Assembly (NCBI RefSeq): GCF_034059295.1
Contig: NZ_CP139141.1
Location: 1,967,001 to 2,031,000 of the forward strand
Direction: 5' to 3'
DNA length: 64,000 nucleotides
Source of the DNA: Pseudomonas sp. HR96
GTDB lineage: Bacteria; Pseudomonadota; Gammaproteobacteria; Pseudomonadales; Pseudomonadaceae
Part shown: piece by piece, positions 19,001 through 27,370 of the stretch
Layout: the number at the start of each line of letters is the position of its first letter
Position numbering within the stretch: the stretch's first letter is position 1
Translations under genes and position numbers: made by a program
Notes under the pieces: model-generated
The model's input: only the letters and a program-made list of their open reading frames with translations
Told to the model about the DNA's origin: nothing
Databases searched by the model: none

Positions 19001-20295
19001 TCCGCCAGGCTGCCACTCACGCCATCGGCATTGACGGTTACCCCGGTGGCAGTCAGCGTGTTCCAGCCCATGCAGGCCAGGCCGCGGTCGAGCAGGCGCG
19101 CGGCGCAGCCACGGGGGTCCGGCAGCCGCGCATCGATGGCGTGCAGGCGGCGCTGCAGGGCCTGTGCCTGTTCCGGCAGGGCCAGCGCCGGGTTGGCAGA
19201 CGGCAGTGCAGGTGGCGGCGCTGGGCTGAACCGCAGCAGAGTCGGGTCGATCAGGCTGCGCACGTCGACGACGGCGGCCAGGTCGGCCGCCGCGCCAGCC
19301 CCGCCGAGGCTGAAGGCCAGGTTGCGGCGCTGCAGGCCGATCACTGAGTTGGCGCGGTCCAGAAACAGTTCGTGGCTCGGCGGGTCCAGGCGCAGCAGCG
19401 GCCTGGGCATCTCGCGCAGCCTCGCGTGGTCGTCGAGCGAAAGGTAGTCGCCGAGGTTGGCGAGCCCGGTGAGGGTATTCAGCACGGCCGCCTCGTCAGC
19501 GCAGTGATGCAAGCCTTCTTCGGGCAGGTACAGGAACCAGGCGGCGTTCGGGCGCTCATGGTCATGCAGGACGAAGGCGCCGGCCAGCTTGATCGGCTCG
19601 CCGCCCTCTACATACAGCGAAGCTTTTTGTGCATCGACCAGCGGTGCCTGCTGCAACCACCGGGCTTCGTCGCGACGGATCAAACGTTCATGCGCCGCCT
19701 CGATCAGCGTGTGCTGGTAGGCCTCTTCCAGCACGGCGGCCAACCGCTGGCGGCGGCTGCTGGCCTTTCCCGAGGCCGCCGCCCAGTAGTCACCGAGGGC
19801 TTGTTCGGCTACGGCCACCGAGTCGCTCGACTGCGCTTTGGGCAAGCCCTCCCAGTCCTGCCAGAACTCCTCCAGGCGTTGCAGGCGGTCGACGAAGATG
19901 CGTTGCATGCGCTCCTCGAAACACTCGGCGCCAGCGGGCACCTGGACCCAGTCGGTGCCCGGCTGGCCCAGGCGATCGTCGAGCACATGGGTCAGGGCGG
20001 GCATGTCGTCGAAGGGCTCCAGCCCGGCCCAGCTGCTGTGCAGGTAGATCGTGCTGGCGCTGCTTTGCAGGTCGCGCAGCACAATCGCGCCCGAGAGTGA
20101 ACAGGGCAGGGCATGGCCGTCGGCCGGTTGCAGGTGATGCACGCTGAAGGCGCCTGCGCTGCCAGCGGCATCGGCCCAGGCGAGCAGGGGCTGGCGCTGT
20201 GCCGTGGTGAGGGCGGCGTCCTGCACATCGCGCAGGAAATCGGCGCGCAGCGCCTGGCTCAGGAAGTATTGGTTCTGGAAGTGTTCGGTCGGCAT
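15997..20295 (-). CDS. DUF6543-type giant toxin with C-terminal M35-like metalloprotease domain
   Basis: 1432 residues. The start at 20295 is supported by GAGGAG eight bases upstream; a longer frame to 20418 is not. Most of the protein is helical and of the DUF6543/dermonecrotic-toxin-like type, including a hydrophobic stretch (ALGRLAYALVLLAPLTAS) and a beta module (ATGLYQARHGLEYAAVAGK) similar to that in the first toxin. The last 130 residues carry HEVSH (residues 1306-1310), then NDCEDIAYIEPG, and near the end ANADS. This order (HExxH, an Asp before a Tyr, NADS) is that of aspzincin/M35 metallo-endopeptidases such as PF14521. I infer a polymorphic toxin with a zinc protease warhead; no secretion signal is visible. 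Confidence 0.78.
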   Translation of the reverse strand: MPTEHFQNQYFLSQALRADFLRDVQDAALTTAQRQPLLAWADAAGSAGAFSVHHLQPADGHALPCSLSGAIVLRDLQSSASTIYLHSSWAGLEPFDDMPALTHVLDDRLGQPGTDWVQVPAGAECFEERMQRIFVDRLQRLEEFWQDWEGLPKAQSSDSVAVAEQALGDYWAAASGKASSRRQRLAAVLEEAYQHTLIEAAHERLIRRDEARWLQQAPLVDAQKASLYVEGGEPIKLAGAFVLHDHERPNAAWFLYLPEEGLHHCADEAAVLNTLTGLANLGDYLSLDDHARLREMPRPLLRLDPPSHELFLDRANSVIGLQRRNLAFSLGGAGAAADLAAVVDVRSLIDPTLLRFSPAPPPALPSANPALALPEQAQALQRRLHAIDARLPDPRGCAARLLDRGLACMGWNTLTATGVTVNADGVSGSLADLLLHRLTAKASLENLSSSVKVPTALLRALLQTCAPRVQPAWRRLLQRTQEDNLALLADLRVQALNLALQQQRLLGRLDSQPPGWPEQAQQQPLRFAQELQKRENLRVVEQAQAAWALAMALQLAPAPFDQLLRSACANTALDERLDQQISELRAARLEQVLPAWLKQASANERLEYAAALKALDHLEASREDYRFGIAPLHEYARSRIAERLARVQPDNPPDPDQVLIELPTYTPAVPWLFSHEGLVPESIPAASSVQRDSLTAYAISHFSRSQTAVLRARMADGSPAPSWMTPPALHQLVDRLDIGGRYRQLLAEKLSSQDPDFQRRRALFGEHSHAQLRVAALQARLAGELDATAYAYVQAVLDMPDGVARQPVLGQAVTFRPLSLVPGPGRSSDRVAGLCLIGPQEPNKGPLVLYASAGAGFVFKQFADAADLLRQAQTAGPLQELIVQQVADDVRSRYAHGGLREVHLPTDAADPFDIPLPSGPPTLDPTPWTGNAWHLLFDDRVQLLHRLAKTQTVSNAEAHWQSFQFLMGLGIEQVGFLAEGRLAQLLSLWAGIAQLDSAAEATRRHQWGNALGRLAYALVLLAPLTASTGQAPSTSAAHVAQDSLQADELREFETDQALEQMLYQPATGLYQARHGLEYAAVAGKVYPVWLANGRWRIGSQAHPGPWLETVGDGQWQLERLWDLRYGGALTKRARPATPSSSIAQLLRVRAVGMRDIRRFSRDKARRIGQAHAYAKSRLITALDNLNVQDPSQALGARPKQVIADFFGVAQPSPQLLDKVKRAIGQIFIEMIDPSLAPGTSQRFVYGENIARTGERMMGMISQGDPARRIFVTELFFDLPSRLRYHSTRLLRPFDLPSHVRAATLLHEVSHLTNDCEDIAYIEPGAPYLDLVASNDPIDPSFRDELRELADRLSVNTPDTELFMRRDRGYWVSLDLIDPPAAQRVLAETGGVDLADARRIFYADAQKRAAVILANADSVTMLIMLLGRPEPTV

Positions 20296-20472
20296 GGCCG
20301 GCTCCTCGGTGGCATGCCCTTCACCGACGAAGGGCGAGGACGGCACTATTGCTCGGGGTTGCGGACAGCCGGTGTTACATAACGCTGAGGCTGGCCCGTT
20401 GACGTCGGCGCCAGGCAACTGCTAACAAGGATGTTTTTCCCGACAGGGCGCCAATGCCCCTGGAGCCCCGCC

Positions 20473-21498
20473 ATGACCGACGCCCTATCCCCCGCGCCAA
20501 CCCTTGCCTTCAACGAACTGGTCGAGCTGCTGCAACAGATCTTCGTGCGTCATGGCGTGGCTGCATCCGTCGCTCGCTGCCTGGCCGAGAACTGCGCCAC
20601 TGCCGAGCAGGACGGCGCCCATAGCCATGGGGTGTTTCGTATTCCCGGCTACCTTTCGACCCTGGCCAGTGGCTGGGTCGATGGCCAGGCGAGCCCGCGG
20701 GTCGAGGATGTCGCTGCCGGGTTCGTGCGCGTCGATGCCGCCGGTGGCTTTGCCCAGCCAGCGCTGGCGGCGGCCCGCGAGTTGCTGGTGGCCAAGGCCC
20801 GCGAGGCCGGCATCGCGATTCTGGCGATCCGCAACTCGCATCATTTCGCCGCCCTGTGGCCGGACGTCGAGCCATTCGCCCGCCAAGGGCTGGTCGCTCT
20901 CAGCGTGGTCAACAGCATGACCTGCGTGGTGCCCCACGGGGCCCGCCAGCCGCTGTTCGGCACCAATCCGATCGCCTTCGCCGCGCCCTGTGCCGGTGGT
21001 GACCCGGTGGTGTTCGACATGGCCACCAGCGCCATGGCCCACGGCGACGTGCAGATTGCCGCGCGCGAAGGGCGGCCGGTGCCACCTGGCACCGGGGTTG
21101 ATCGCCACGGTGAGCCTACCACCGACCCCAAGGCGATTCTCGATGGCGGTGCACTGCTGCCGTTTGGCGAGCACAAGGGTTCGGCCCTGTCGATGATGGT
21201 CGAGCTGCTGTCGGCGGCCCTGACTGGCGGGCATTTCTCGTTCGAATTCGACTGGTCGCAACACCCGGGGGCTCGCACGCCGTGGACGGGCCAGCTACTG
21301 ATCGTCATCGATCCAGACAAGGGCAGCGGCCAGAGCTTTGCCGTACGCTGTCGCGAGCTGGTGGAAAGGATGCAGGGGGTGGGGCTGACGCGGCTGTCGG
21401 GTGACCGGCGTTACCGCAACCGGGCGCACGCGCAGGTCAGTGGCATAGCCATCGCGAGCGAAGAGCTGGCGCAGCTGCGTGCGTTGGCGCTGGCCTGA
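20473..21498 (+). CDS. dpkA: Delta1-piperideine-2-carboxylate/pyrroline-2-carboxylate reductase
   Basis: 341 residues of the malate/L-lactate dehydrogenase (Ldh2) oxidoreductase family. The segments HSHGVFRIPGYLSTLASGWV, NSHHFAALWPDVEPFA, VPHGARQPLFGTNPIAF and PFGEHKGSALSMMVELL match the Pseudomonas DpkA proteins I know. The enzyme reduces Delta1-piperideine-2-carboxylate to L-pipecolate with NADPH in D-lysine catabolism, and also acts on pyrroline-2-carboxylate from proline and hydroxyproline metabolism. ATG 20473 is preceded by TGGAG; a start at 20431 would add a non-conserved tail. No other lysine catabolic genes are adjacent in the window. Confidence 0.87.
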   Translation: MTDALSPAPTLAFNELVELLQQIFVRHGVAASVARCLAENCATAEQDGAHSHGVFRIPGYLSTLASGWVDGQASPRVEDVAAGFVRVDAAGGFAQPALAAARELLVAKAREAGIAILAIRNSHHFAALWPDVEPFARQGLVALSVVNSMTCVVPHGARQPLFGTNPIAFAAPCAGGDPVVFDMATSAMAHGDVQIAAREGRPVPPGTGVDRHGEPTTDPKAILDGGALLPFGEHKGSALSMMVELLSAALTGGHFSFEFDWSQHPGARTPWTGQLLIVIDPDKGSGQSFAVRCRELVERMQGVGLTRLSGDRRYRNRAHAQVSGIAIASEELAQLRALALA

Positions 21499-21530
21499 AG
21501 GGGCGGGGTGATGGGTGCAGGATAGCGTCT

Positions 21531-21560
21531 GCTCGGGAACCGGCGGCAAGGTTCCCGAGC
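21531..21560. terminator. Hairpin between dpkA and the DUF883 gene
   Basis: GCTCGGGAACC and GGTTCCCGAGC form a perfect 11-bp stem around an 8-base loop, located between the convergent ends of dpkA and the DUF883 gene. No clear T-run follows, but the position suits a shared terminator. Confidence 0.55.
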
Positions 21561-21578
21561 GAGCTCGGTCCTATGGGG

Positions 21579-21899
21579 TCAATCGCGGCGAGCGAGCAGC
21601 AATCCCACTACCAGGCCGAAACCGGCAGAAATGGCCACGGTCTGCCACGGATGGCCACCAATATAGGTTTCGGTAGCCTCGACCACCGGTTGGGCGCGGG
21701 AGCTGAGCGCGGCCATGGCGTCCTTGGCTTGCTGCAGCTTGGCGCTGATCTGTACGCGCAGACCTTCGCCGTCTTCACCGACCAGCGAGGCGGCATCGTG
21801 CAGCAGTTTTTCCGACTGTTCGATGAGCGCCTGCAGCTCGCTGAAGGCCTGATCCTTGATTTGTTCCCCGTGAGCCTGGGCGGCGGTCTTGCGGGCCAT
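21579..21899 (-). CDS. DUF883 family (ElaB/YqjD-like) membrane-anchored protein
   Basis: 106 residues: a long amphipathic helix (about 15-70) followed by a C-terminal membrane segment (about 85-103, WQTVAISAGFGLVVGLLLARR), the standard plan of the ElaB/YqjD/YgaM group. E. coli members bind ribosomes at the inner membrane in stationary phase. ATG 21899 is preferred because AAGGAG lies seven bases upstream; the ATG two codons earlier would be only one base from that site. Confidence 0.85.
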   Translation of the reverse strand: MARKTAAQAHGEQIKDQAFSELQALIEQSEKLLHDAASLVGEDGEGLRVQISAKLQQAKDAMAALSSRAQPVVEATETYIGGHPWQTVAISAGFGLVVGLLLARRD

Positions 21900-22059
21900 G
21901 GGCATACTCCTTGGCGTCTGATGGCATTGATCAGTTGAACATCCGAGGCCTTGAAAGTTGCACCGTCAGGCTGAAGGTTTCATCAAGGCGAGTCAGAAAG
22001 CCCTGACATGCGTGTAAGATGTTTCCCACATTTTTACCGTGACACGCAGGTGATCCTTC

Positions 22060-22314
22060 ATGAGCTTCAATCTGGCCAACCGCAGCCTGGCCGAGCGCGC
22101 GACGCTCGAAGACGAAAAATCCCGCCTGTTCGAACTCTGGCAAGCCAACCTGGGCAAGGCCAAGGCCGATGCCTCGCGGCTGATCGGCGAGAAAGCCAAG
22201 CGCAAGGGCAAGTGGTCGGAGTGGGTACGCAGCGAACTGGACGGCATGACCCCGCCCGAATACGCCAACATGGTGCGCGCCGAGGTCAACCGCTTGATGG
22301 CTGCCGCGCGCTAG
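22060..22314 (+). CDS. Conserved hypothetical protein
   Basis: 84 residues, charged and probably all helical (MSFNLANRSLAERATLEDEK at the start, then KSRLFELWQANLGKAKADAS). No signal peptide, membrane segment or recognised domain. AGGTGA lies before the ATG with acceptable spacing. The codon use and composition fit its neighbours. It may be a small cytosolic protein specific to Pseudomonas; I cannot give a function. Its end is 14 bases from the end of the convergent LEA-type lipoprotein gene. Confidence 0.7.
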   Translation: MSFNLANRSLAERATLEDEKSRLFELWQANLGKAKADASRLIGEKAKRKGKWSEWVRSELDGMTPPEYANMVRAEVNRLMAAAR

Positions 22315-22328
22315 CGGGGCCGTCGCGT

Positions 22329-22784
22329 CTAGTTGCCTGCCGGCAGGCGCAGGCGGCCACTGTCGCTGAAGCGCACGGTGCCGAACAGGCCGCCGGCCAG
22401 CTTGCCATCCAAAGTGTAGGGCAGGTTGTCTAGGCTCTGGGTCTGGCTGAGCCCCAGGGTCTGGCGCAGCACGGAAAACGCCGAGACGCTCAGCGGGATG
22501 TTCAGCACGGTCTCTGAAAAGCGTTCCAGGCGCCCGTGCTGGTTGCTGACCCCCGAGGCCAGTGGCTGACCGTTGACCGTCAGGTTCAGCGCCAGGCCGT
22601 CATAGTCGATGGCGCTGTCATTGGGGTTCTGCACCCGCAGCTTGACCGCGAACCGCACCTCCAGATCCTGTGAAGGCAGCGGGTCGATGCCCACCACGGT
22701 GATCTGCAGGGGGTCGCGCTGGGGCAGCAGAGCACAGGCGCCCAGGGTCAGAATCAGCACAAGCAAGGTCAGCCATCGGCGCAT
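22329..22784 (-). CDS. LEA type 2 (WHy-domain) lipoprotein
   Basis: 151 residues. A lipoprotein signal ends in LTLGAC (Cys about 17). The rest is one WHy/LEA14 beta-sandwich domain: LEVRFAVKLRVQNPNDSAID contains the usual (R)VxNPN core, followed by GLALNLTVNGQPLASGVS. AGAGGA precedes the ATG. Bacterial LEA14-like lipoproteins are tied to desiccation or envelope stress, but the exact role is unknown. Confidence 0.87.
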   Translation of the reverse strand: MRRWLTLLVLILTLGACALLPQRDPLQITVVGIDPLPSQDLEVRFAVKLRVQNPNDSAIDYDGLALNLTVNGQPLASGVSNQHGRLERFSETVLNIPLSVSAFSVLRQTLGLSQTQSLDNLPYTLDGKLAGGLFGTVRFSDSGRLRLPAGN

Positions 22785-22827
22785 GTCGAGTCCTCTCGGT
22801 GAATAGGTTCAGCCTGGCCGCGAGCGG

Positions 22828-23787
22828 CTACCGCAAAACCCGGATCGGCTGGCCGCTGTGCCAGGCCAGCACGTCCTCGATCATCTGACGGTAGAAGACC
22901 TGGTAATTGGCTTGGCTGACATAGCCCACGTGGGGCGTGGCCAGCACATTGGGCAGGTGGCGGAACGGGTGGTCGGCCGGCAGCGGCTCCACGGCATAGA
23001 CGTCCAGCGCCGCGCCGCCCAGGCGCTGTCGCTGCAGCGCCGTGATCAGTGCGGCCTCGTCGACGATCGGCCCGCGTGAGGTGTTGACCAGCAGTGCATC
23101 GGCCTTCATCCAGGCCAGCGCCTGGGCGTCGACCAGGTGGCGGCTGCGCTCGCTGAGCACCAGATGGATGCTGAGCACGTCGGCCTGTTGGAACAGGCTC
23201 TGCTTGTCGACGTAGGTCACGCCCACTTCGCTGGCGCGCTGCTCGGTAAGGTTCTCGCTCCAGGCGATCACGCGCATGCCGAAGGCCTGGGCAAATTGCG
23301 CCACCCGCTGGCCGATGCTGCCCAGGCCGAGCAGGCCCAGCGTCTTGCCGTACAGGTCACGGCCCAGGCCCACCTGCCAGCCACCGTCGCGCACCGATTG
23401 CGCTTCGACCAGCAGGTTGCGACTCAAGGCCATGATCAGCGCCCAGGTCAGCTCCGGAGCCGCCTGCTTGTAGCTGTCACCGCCGCTGACCACGATTCCC
23501 AGTTGCGCGGCGGCGGCCAGGTCGATGGCGGCGTTGCGCATGCCGCCGGTGACGATCAGCTTGAGGTTGGGTAGGGCGCGCAACAGCTCGGCGTCGAACA
23601 GCGTGCGCTCGCGCATCACGCAGAGCACCGCGTAGGGCGCCAGCCGCGCGGCCAGGGTGGCGGTGTCGGCCGGGTAGTCGTGCACAAAGGTCAATTCGCC
23701 GAGCGAAGCCAGCGGGCTCCAGTCGACGACCTGCTGGGCGACGGCCTGCCAGTCGTCGATCACTGCGATACGCAAAGGCTGTGGCAT
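22828..23787 (-). CDS. D-2-hydroxyacid dehydrogenase family protein
   Basis: 319 residues, NAD(P)-dependent D-isomer-specific 2-hydroxyacid dehydrogenase. The nucleotide-binding motif GLLGLGSIGQRVAQ, the catalytic Arg in NTSRGPIVDE, the Glu in DVYAVEPLP and the catalytic His in ATPHVGYVS are all present. The family reduces 2-keto acids or oxidises D-2-hydroxyacids in the cytoplasm. It is the last gene of a minus-strand operon with an exported alpha/beta hydrolase (24 bases upstream) and an SRPBCC protein, so it may act on a product of the hydrolase; the substrate is not known. Confidence 0.88.
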   Translation of the reverse strand: MPQPLRIAVIDDWQAVAQQVVDWSPLASLGELTFVHDYPADTATLAARLAPYAVLCVMRERTLFDAELLRALPNLKLIVTGGMRNAAIDLAAAAQLGIVVSGGDSYKQAAPELTWALIMALSRNLLVEAQSVRDGGWQVGLGRDLYGKTLGLLGLGSIGQRVAQFAQAFGMRVIAWSENLTEQRASEVGVTYVDKQSLFQQADVLSIHLVLSERSRHLVDAQALAWMKADALLVNTSRGPIVDEAALITALQRQRLGGAALDVYAVEPLPADHPFRHLPNVLATPHVGYVSQANYQVFYRQMIEDVLAWHSGQPIRVLR

Positions 23788-23811
23788 GGGTGCTCTCTAT
23801 TTGCGGGCTGC

Positions 23812-24837
23812 TCAGGATCCGGGCTTGCTCAGCCAGCCCAGCAGCGCCTGATGAAAACGCGCCGGTTCTTCCATTTGCGGCGCATGGCCCAGCCCCTCGA
23901 ATTCGATCAGGGTGCTGTGGGGAATCTGCTGGCTGACCTGCTTGCCCAGCACGTTGTAATGCCCGACCCGGGCCTTGACCTCGGCGGGGGCGATGTCGCT
24001 GCCGATGGCCGTGGTGTCGGCGGTGCCGATCAGCAACAGGGTCGGCATCTGCAGCTTGCTGAATTCGTAGACCACCGGCTGGGTGAAGATCATGTCGTAG
24101 ATCAGCGCCGAGTTCCACGCCACCACGTTGTGCCCGGGGCCCTGGTTGAGGCCGGCGAGCATGGTCACCCAGCGGTCGTATTCGGGTTTCCAGCGCCCGC
24201 CGTAATAGGTGCTCTGCTCATAGCGCTTGACGCTCTCGGCGTTCAGCTTGACCTCACGGGCGAACCAGTCGTCGACGCTGCGCCAGGGCACGCCGAGGGC
24301 TTTCCAGTCTTCCAGGCCGATGGGGTTGACCAGCGCCAGGCGCTCGACATCGCCGGGGTACATCAATGCGTAGCGCGTGGCCAGCATGCCGCCGGTGGAG
24401 TGGCCCAGCACGATCGCCTGTTCGACGCCGAGCTTGTCCAGCAGATCGTGGGTGTTGCTAGCCAGCTGTTGGAAACTGTACTGGTAGTGCTCCGGCTTGC
24501 TGGAACTGCAGAAGCCGATCTGGTCGGGGGCGATGACCCGGTAGCCGGCTTCGCTCAGGGCCTTGATCGAACTGCCCCAGGTGGCGGCGCAGAAGTTCTT
24601 GCCGTGCAGCAGGACCACGGTGTGACCGTTGGCCTTGCCCTGCGCGGCCACGTCCATATAGCCCATCTGCAGGGCGGTGCCCTGGGATTCGAACGCAAAG
24701 TGTTGCAGCGTGTAGGGATAATCGAAACCTTGCAGCTCGGGGCCGTATACCGGGGCGTCGGCGGCGGCCAGGGCTGGGTGGGCCATGAGCAGGCCCCAGG
24801 TCAGGGCTGACAGGCAAAGAGCGGGCAGGCGAAGCAT
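23812..24837 (-). CDS. Exported alpha/beta hydrolase
   Basis: 341 residues with a signal peptide (about 1-24, ending AHPALAAAD). It shows the alpha/beta-hydrolase fold: oxyanion-loop VVLLHGKNFCAATW, nucleophile elbow GHSTGG (Ser nucleophile), LLIGTADTTAIG carrying the acid residue region, and the C-terminal GLGHAPQMEEP with the catalytic His. AAGGAA precedes the ATG. The nearest general type is the epoxide hydrolase/haloalkane dehalogenase-like group, but no specific substrate can be assigned. Middle gene of the SRPBCC-hydrolase-dehydrogenase operon. Confidence 0.85.
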   Translation of the reverse strand: MLRLPALCLSALTWGLLMAHPALAAADAPVYGPELQGFDYPYTLQHFAFESQGTALQMGYMDVAAQGKANGHTVVLLHGKNFCAATWGSSIKALSEAGYRVIAPDQIGFCSSSKPEHYQYSFQQLASNTHDLLDKLGVEQAIVLGHSTGGMLATRYALMYPGDVERLALVNPIGLEDWKALGVPWRSVDDWFAREVKLNAESVKRYEQSTYYGGRWKPEYDRWVTMLAGLNQGPGHNVVAWNSALIYDMIFTQPVVYEFSKLQMPTLLLIGTADTTAIGSDIAPAEVKARVGHYNVLGKQVSQQIPHSTLIEFEGLGHAPQMEEPARFHQALLGWLSKPGS

Positions 24838-24877
24838 CGATGTTCCTTGTCGACGGCGGTGAATGTGCAGCAGGTGC

Positions 24878-25312
24878 TCAGGCGCCTCGCAAGGCCTCGA
24901 CCCGGCGCTGCAGATTGGCCATGGCCTGCGCCGAGATGTCGCGCATGCGCACGTTGAGCTTGGGCAGCGGTTCGTTCAGTTCGTAGGTCAGGGTGCGCTT
25001 GAACAGCGTGCCGGTGCCTTGATGGTGAAGGTCGTAGCGTACTGAACCCTGGCCCTTGCTGGAAGTGAATTGCGTGGCAAAAGCCAGTGGCCGCTCGTCC
25101 AGGACCACGCGGTGGTTGAGCGTCAGCTCCACGCCCATCAGGTCGACCACCTCGACAAATTGCACGTCGCTGGCCGGAGTGCCGCCGTCGCCGACGTCGG
25201 CGCGCAGCGAGGTCGGATGCCATTGCGGCCAGTGTTCCGGCTGGGTGGCGTAGTCGTAGACGGCGTTGATGGGTGCTTCGATATAGATTTCAGCAACACT
25301 TTGCTCGAGCAT
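24878..25312 (-). CDS. SRPBCC family protein
   Basis: 144 residues of the START/Bet v1-like SRPBCC fold: EIYIEAPINAVYDYATQPEH is the usual first strand and helices, then beta strands with RVVLDERPLAFATQF and a long C-terminal helix (MRDISAQAMANLQRRVEALR). Proteins of this fold bind hydrophobic ligands. First gene of a three-gene minus-strand operon and divergent, across 122 bases, from the AraC regulator at 25435. Confidence 0.8.
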   Translation of the reverse strand: MLEQSVAEIYIEAPINAVYDYATQPEHWPQWHPTSLRADVGDGGTPASDVQFVEVVDLMGVELTLNHRVVLDERPLAFATQFTSSKGQGSVRYDLHHQGTGTLFKRTLTYELNEPLPKLNVRMRDISAQAMANLQRRVEALRGA

Positions 25313-25434
25313 GATGGGTTTCCCGCTGCTGGATAAAAAAGCTGGCTGACAGGCAATGGCACAAGCCTAGACCTGCGCGATGACAATTGCCTGCTCTGGG
25401 CCTAAGATCGCCAAGGCTCTGATTAAGGCATCCC

Positions 25435-26454
25435 ATGGCGCAAAAAGATTCCATCTCCATGCAAATGGTTGGCGAAGCGCTGCAACAATGCGCCCTCGGC
25501 GAACGCGAGCGCCAGCAATTGCTGGCCGCTGCCGGCATTGCCGGGCCGACCCATGGGCGGGTCTCGGCCCAGGCCTACGCGCGATTGTGGCGGCGCCTGG
25601 CGCAGGTCACCGACGATGAATTCTTCGGCATGGACCCGCGCCCGCTGCGCTCGGGCAGCCTGGCCTACCTGTGCCGCGTGGCGGTAAGCCAGCCGACCCT
25701 GGCCGATGCGTTGCAGGTGATGCTCGGCTTTCTCTCGCTGATGCTCGGGCAGACCCCGGCGCAGCTGGATGTGCATCAGAGCCTGGCGCAGATCGTACTG
25801 GGCCGCGACGGCGGCCCGCCGCAGCGACCCTTCACCTATTTCACCTACTGGCTGATCGTCCAGGGCCTGGCCAGCTGGCTGGTGGACCGGCGCCTGCCGG
25901 TGGTGGCGGTGGAGCTGCCCTGTGCGGCGCCCGAGTACCTGGATGACTACCGCGTGCTGTTCAGCGACAACCTGCGCTTCGAGCGCCCGCAGGCGCGTCT
26001 GGTGCTCGCCGCCGAGTGCCTGGACTGGCCGGTGCGCCGCAGCCTCGCCGAGGTGCCACGGTTTCTCGCGCGGGCGCCCGGCAACATCCTCGTGCGCTAT
26101 CGCGACCCGGACAGCCTGGCCCAGCGCATCCGCGGACAGCTGCGCCGGCTCGACCCGGCGCAGTGGCCGGAGATCGAAACGTTGGCGCGCCAGCTGCACA
26201 TGTCTGCCTCGACCTTGCGCCGCCGCCTTGGCGAGGAAGGCCAGGCCTGGCAGGGCCTCAAGGACAGCGTGCGCAAGGAGCTGGCCACCGGCTGGCTGGC
26301 CGACGCGGCGCTGCCCGTGGCCGAGATCGCGGCGCGCCTGGGTTTTGCCGACAGCCGCGCGTTCTACAAGGCGTTTCGCAAATGGACCGGCGCCAGCCCC
26401 GGGCATTACCGCAGCCTGATGCTCGGCGGTGTCCAAAACGCGCAGGCCGATTGA
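25435..26454 (+). CDS. AraC family transcriptional regulator, OruR/ArgR-like architecture
   Basis: 339 residues. The N-terminal 220 residues are an arabinose-binding-type effector domain as in OruR-like AraC proteins; the C-terminal 100 residues hold two helix-turn-helices ([20 protein letters not shown] and [20 protein letters not shown], followed by [11 protein letters not shown]). It lies directly upstream of the beta-oxidation operon in the same direction and divergent from the SRPBCC-hydrolase operon, so it may control either or both. The inducer could be a fatty or related carboxylic acid; this is inference. Confidence 0.85.
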   Translation: MAQKDSISMQMVGEALQQCALGERERQQLLAAAGIAGPTHGRVSAQAYARLWRRLAQVTDDEFFGMDPRPLRSGSLAYLCRVAVSQPTLADALQVMLGFLSLMLGQTPAQLDVHQSLAQIVLGRDGGPPQRPFTYFTYWLIVQGLASWLVDRRLPVVAVELPCAAPEYLDDYRVLFSDNLRFERPQARLVLAAECLDWPVRRSLAEVPRFLARAPGNILVRYRDPDSLAQRIRGQLRRLDPAQWPEIETLARQLHMSASTLRRRLGEEGQAWQGLKDSVRKELATGWLADAALPVAEIAARLGFADSRAFYKAFRKWTGASPGHYRSLMLGGVQNAQAD

Positions 26455-26524
26455 GCGATCCGAGCCTTGTTGGCGCCCGGTTGCAGCGCGAGTATCGGCG
26501 CATCCCTGCATTCGAGGCTTGACC

Positions 26525-27292
26525 ATGCGCATCCACGATCACGTCTTTCTCGTCAGCGGCGGCGCTTCGGGCCTGGGCGCCGCCACCGCGCAGATGCTGG
26601 TGCAAGCCGGCGCGCGGGTCATGCTGGTGGACATCAACGCCACGGCGTTGGCCGAGCGCGCCGCCGCGCTGGGCGACAACGCCGCGTTCCAGGTCGCCGA
26701 CATCAGCCAGGGCGCTGCCGCCCAGGCCGCGGTGCGGGCGGCCGTTGACACCTTTGGCGGTCTGCATGGGCTGGTCAACTGCGCCGGTATCGTCAGCGCC
26801 GAGAAGATCCTCGGCAAACAGGGCCCCCATGGGCTGGACAGTTTCGCGCGGGTCATCGACGTCAACCTGATCGGCAGCTTCAACCTGCTGCGCCTGGCCG
26901 CAGCAGCCATCGCCGAGACCGCCGCGGATGAGGATGGCGAGCGCGGGGTGATCATCAACACCGCGTCGGTGGCCGCCTTCGATGGCCAGATCGGCCAGGC
27001 CGCCTATGCCGCGTCCAAAGGCGCCATCGCCGCGCTGACCTTGCCGGCCGCCCGCGAACTGGCGCGCTACGGTATTCGCGTGATGACCATTGCCCCGGGC
27101 ATTTTCGAGACACCGATGATGGCCGGCATGACCGAAGCGGTCCGCGCCTCGCTGGCCGCCGGGGTGCCTTTTCCGCCACGCCTGGGGCGCCCGCAGGAAT
27201 ACGCCGCGCTGGTGCGGCATATCCTGGAGAACACTATGCTCAACGGCGAGGTGATCCGCCTCGACGGGGCCTTGCGGATGGCTGCCCGATAG
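26525..27292 (+). CDS. fadB2x: SDR-type 3-hydroxyacyl-CoA dehydrogenase
   Basis: 255 residues, short-chain dehydrogenase of the HSD10/type II 3-hydroxyacyl-CoA dehydrogenase group. Cofactor motif [18 protein letters not shown], catalytic Ser in [13 protein letters not shown] and the YAASKGA active site are present, and the tail [17 protein letters not shown] is typical of the group. ATG 26525 follows GAGGCTTGACC. It starts an operon with thiolase, acyl-CoA dehydrogenase and enoyl-CoA hydratase, in the order of the fadB2x-fadAx operon I know from P. putida. It oxidises the 3-hydroxyacyl-CoA, possibly branched or short-chain. Confidence 0.85.
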   Translation: MRIHDHVFLVSGGASGLGAATAQMLVQAGARVMLVDINATALAERAAALGDNAAFQVADISQGAAAQAAVRAAVDTFGGLHGLVNCAGIVSAEKILGKQGPHGLDSFARVIDVNLIGSFNLLRLAAAAIAETAADEDGERGVIINTASVAAFDGQIGQAAYAASKGAIAALTLPAARELARYGIRVMTIAPGIFETPMMAGMTEAVRASLAAGVPFPPRLGRPQEYAALVRHILENTMLNGEVIRLDGALRMAAR

Positions 27293-27351
27293 CGCAAGGC
27301 TCGGGCTCCTGGTCCCGCCAGGGCGGTTTGGCCTTGATGCCTTGCACCGAT

Positions 27352-27364
27352 AAAAACAAGAGAA
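27352..27364 (+). promoter_or_regulatory. Candidate Hfq/Crc A-rich motif upstream of the thiolase start
   Basis: AAAAACAAGAGAA lies directly before the start of the thiolase gene. It resembles the AAnAAnAA sites on mRNA where Hfq with Crc blocks translation in Pseudomonas when preferred carbon sources are present. A beta-oxidation gene is a plausible target. Not tested. Confidence 0.5.
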
Positions 27365-27370
27365 TCCACC

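Noticed and set aside
17206..19347. Plus-strand open frame of 713 codons inside the metalloprotease toxin gene
   Set aside because: Antisense shadow of the toxin gene; no start context and low-complexity translation.
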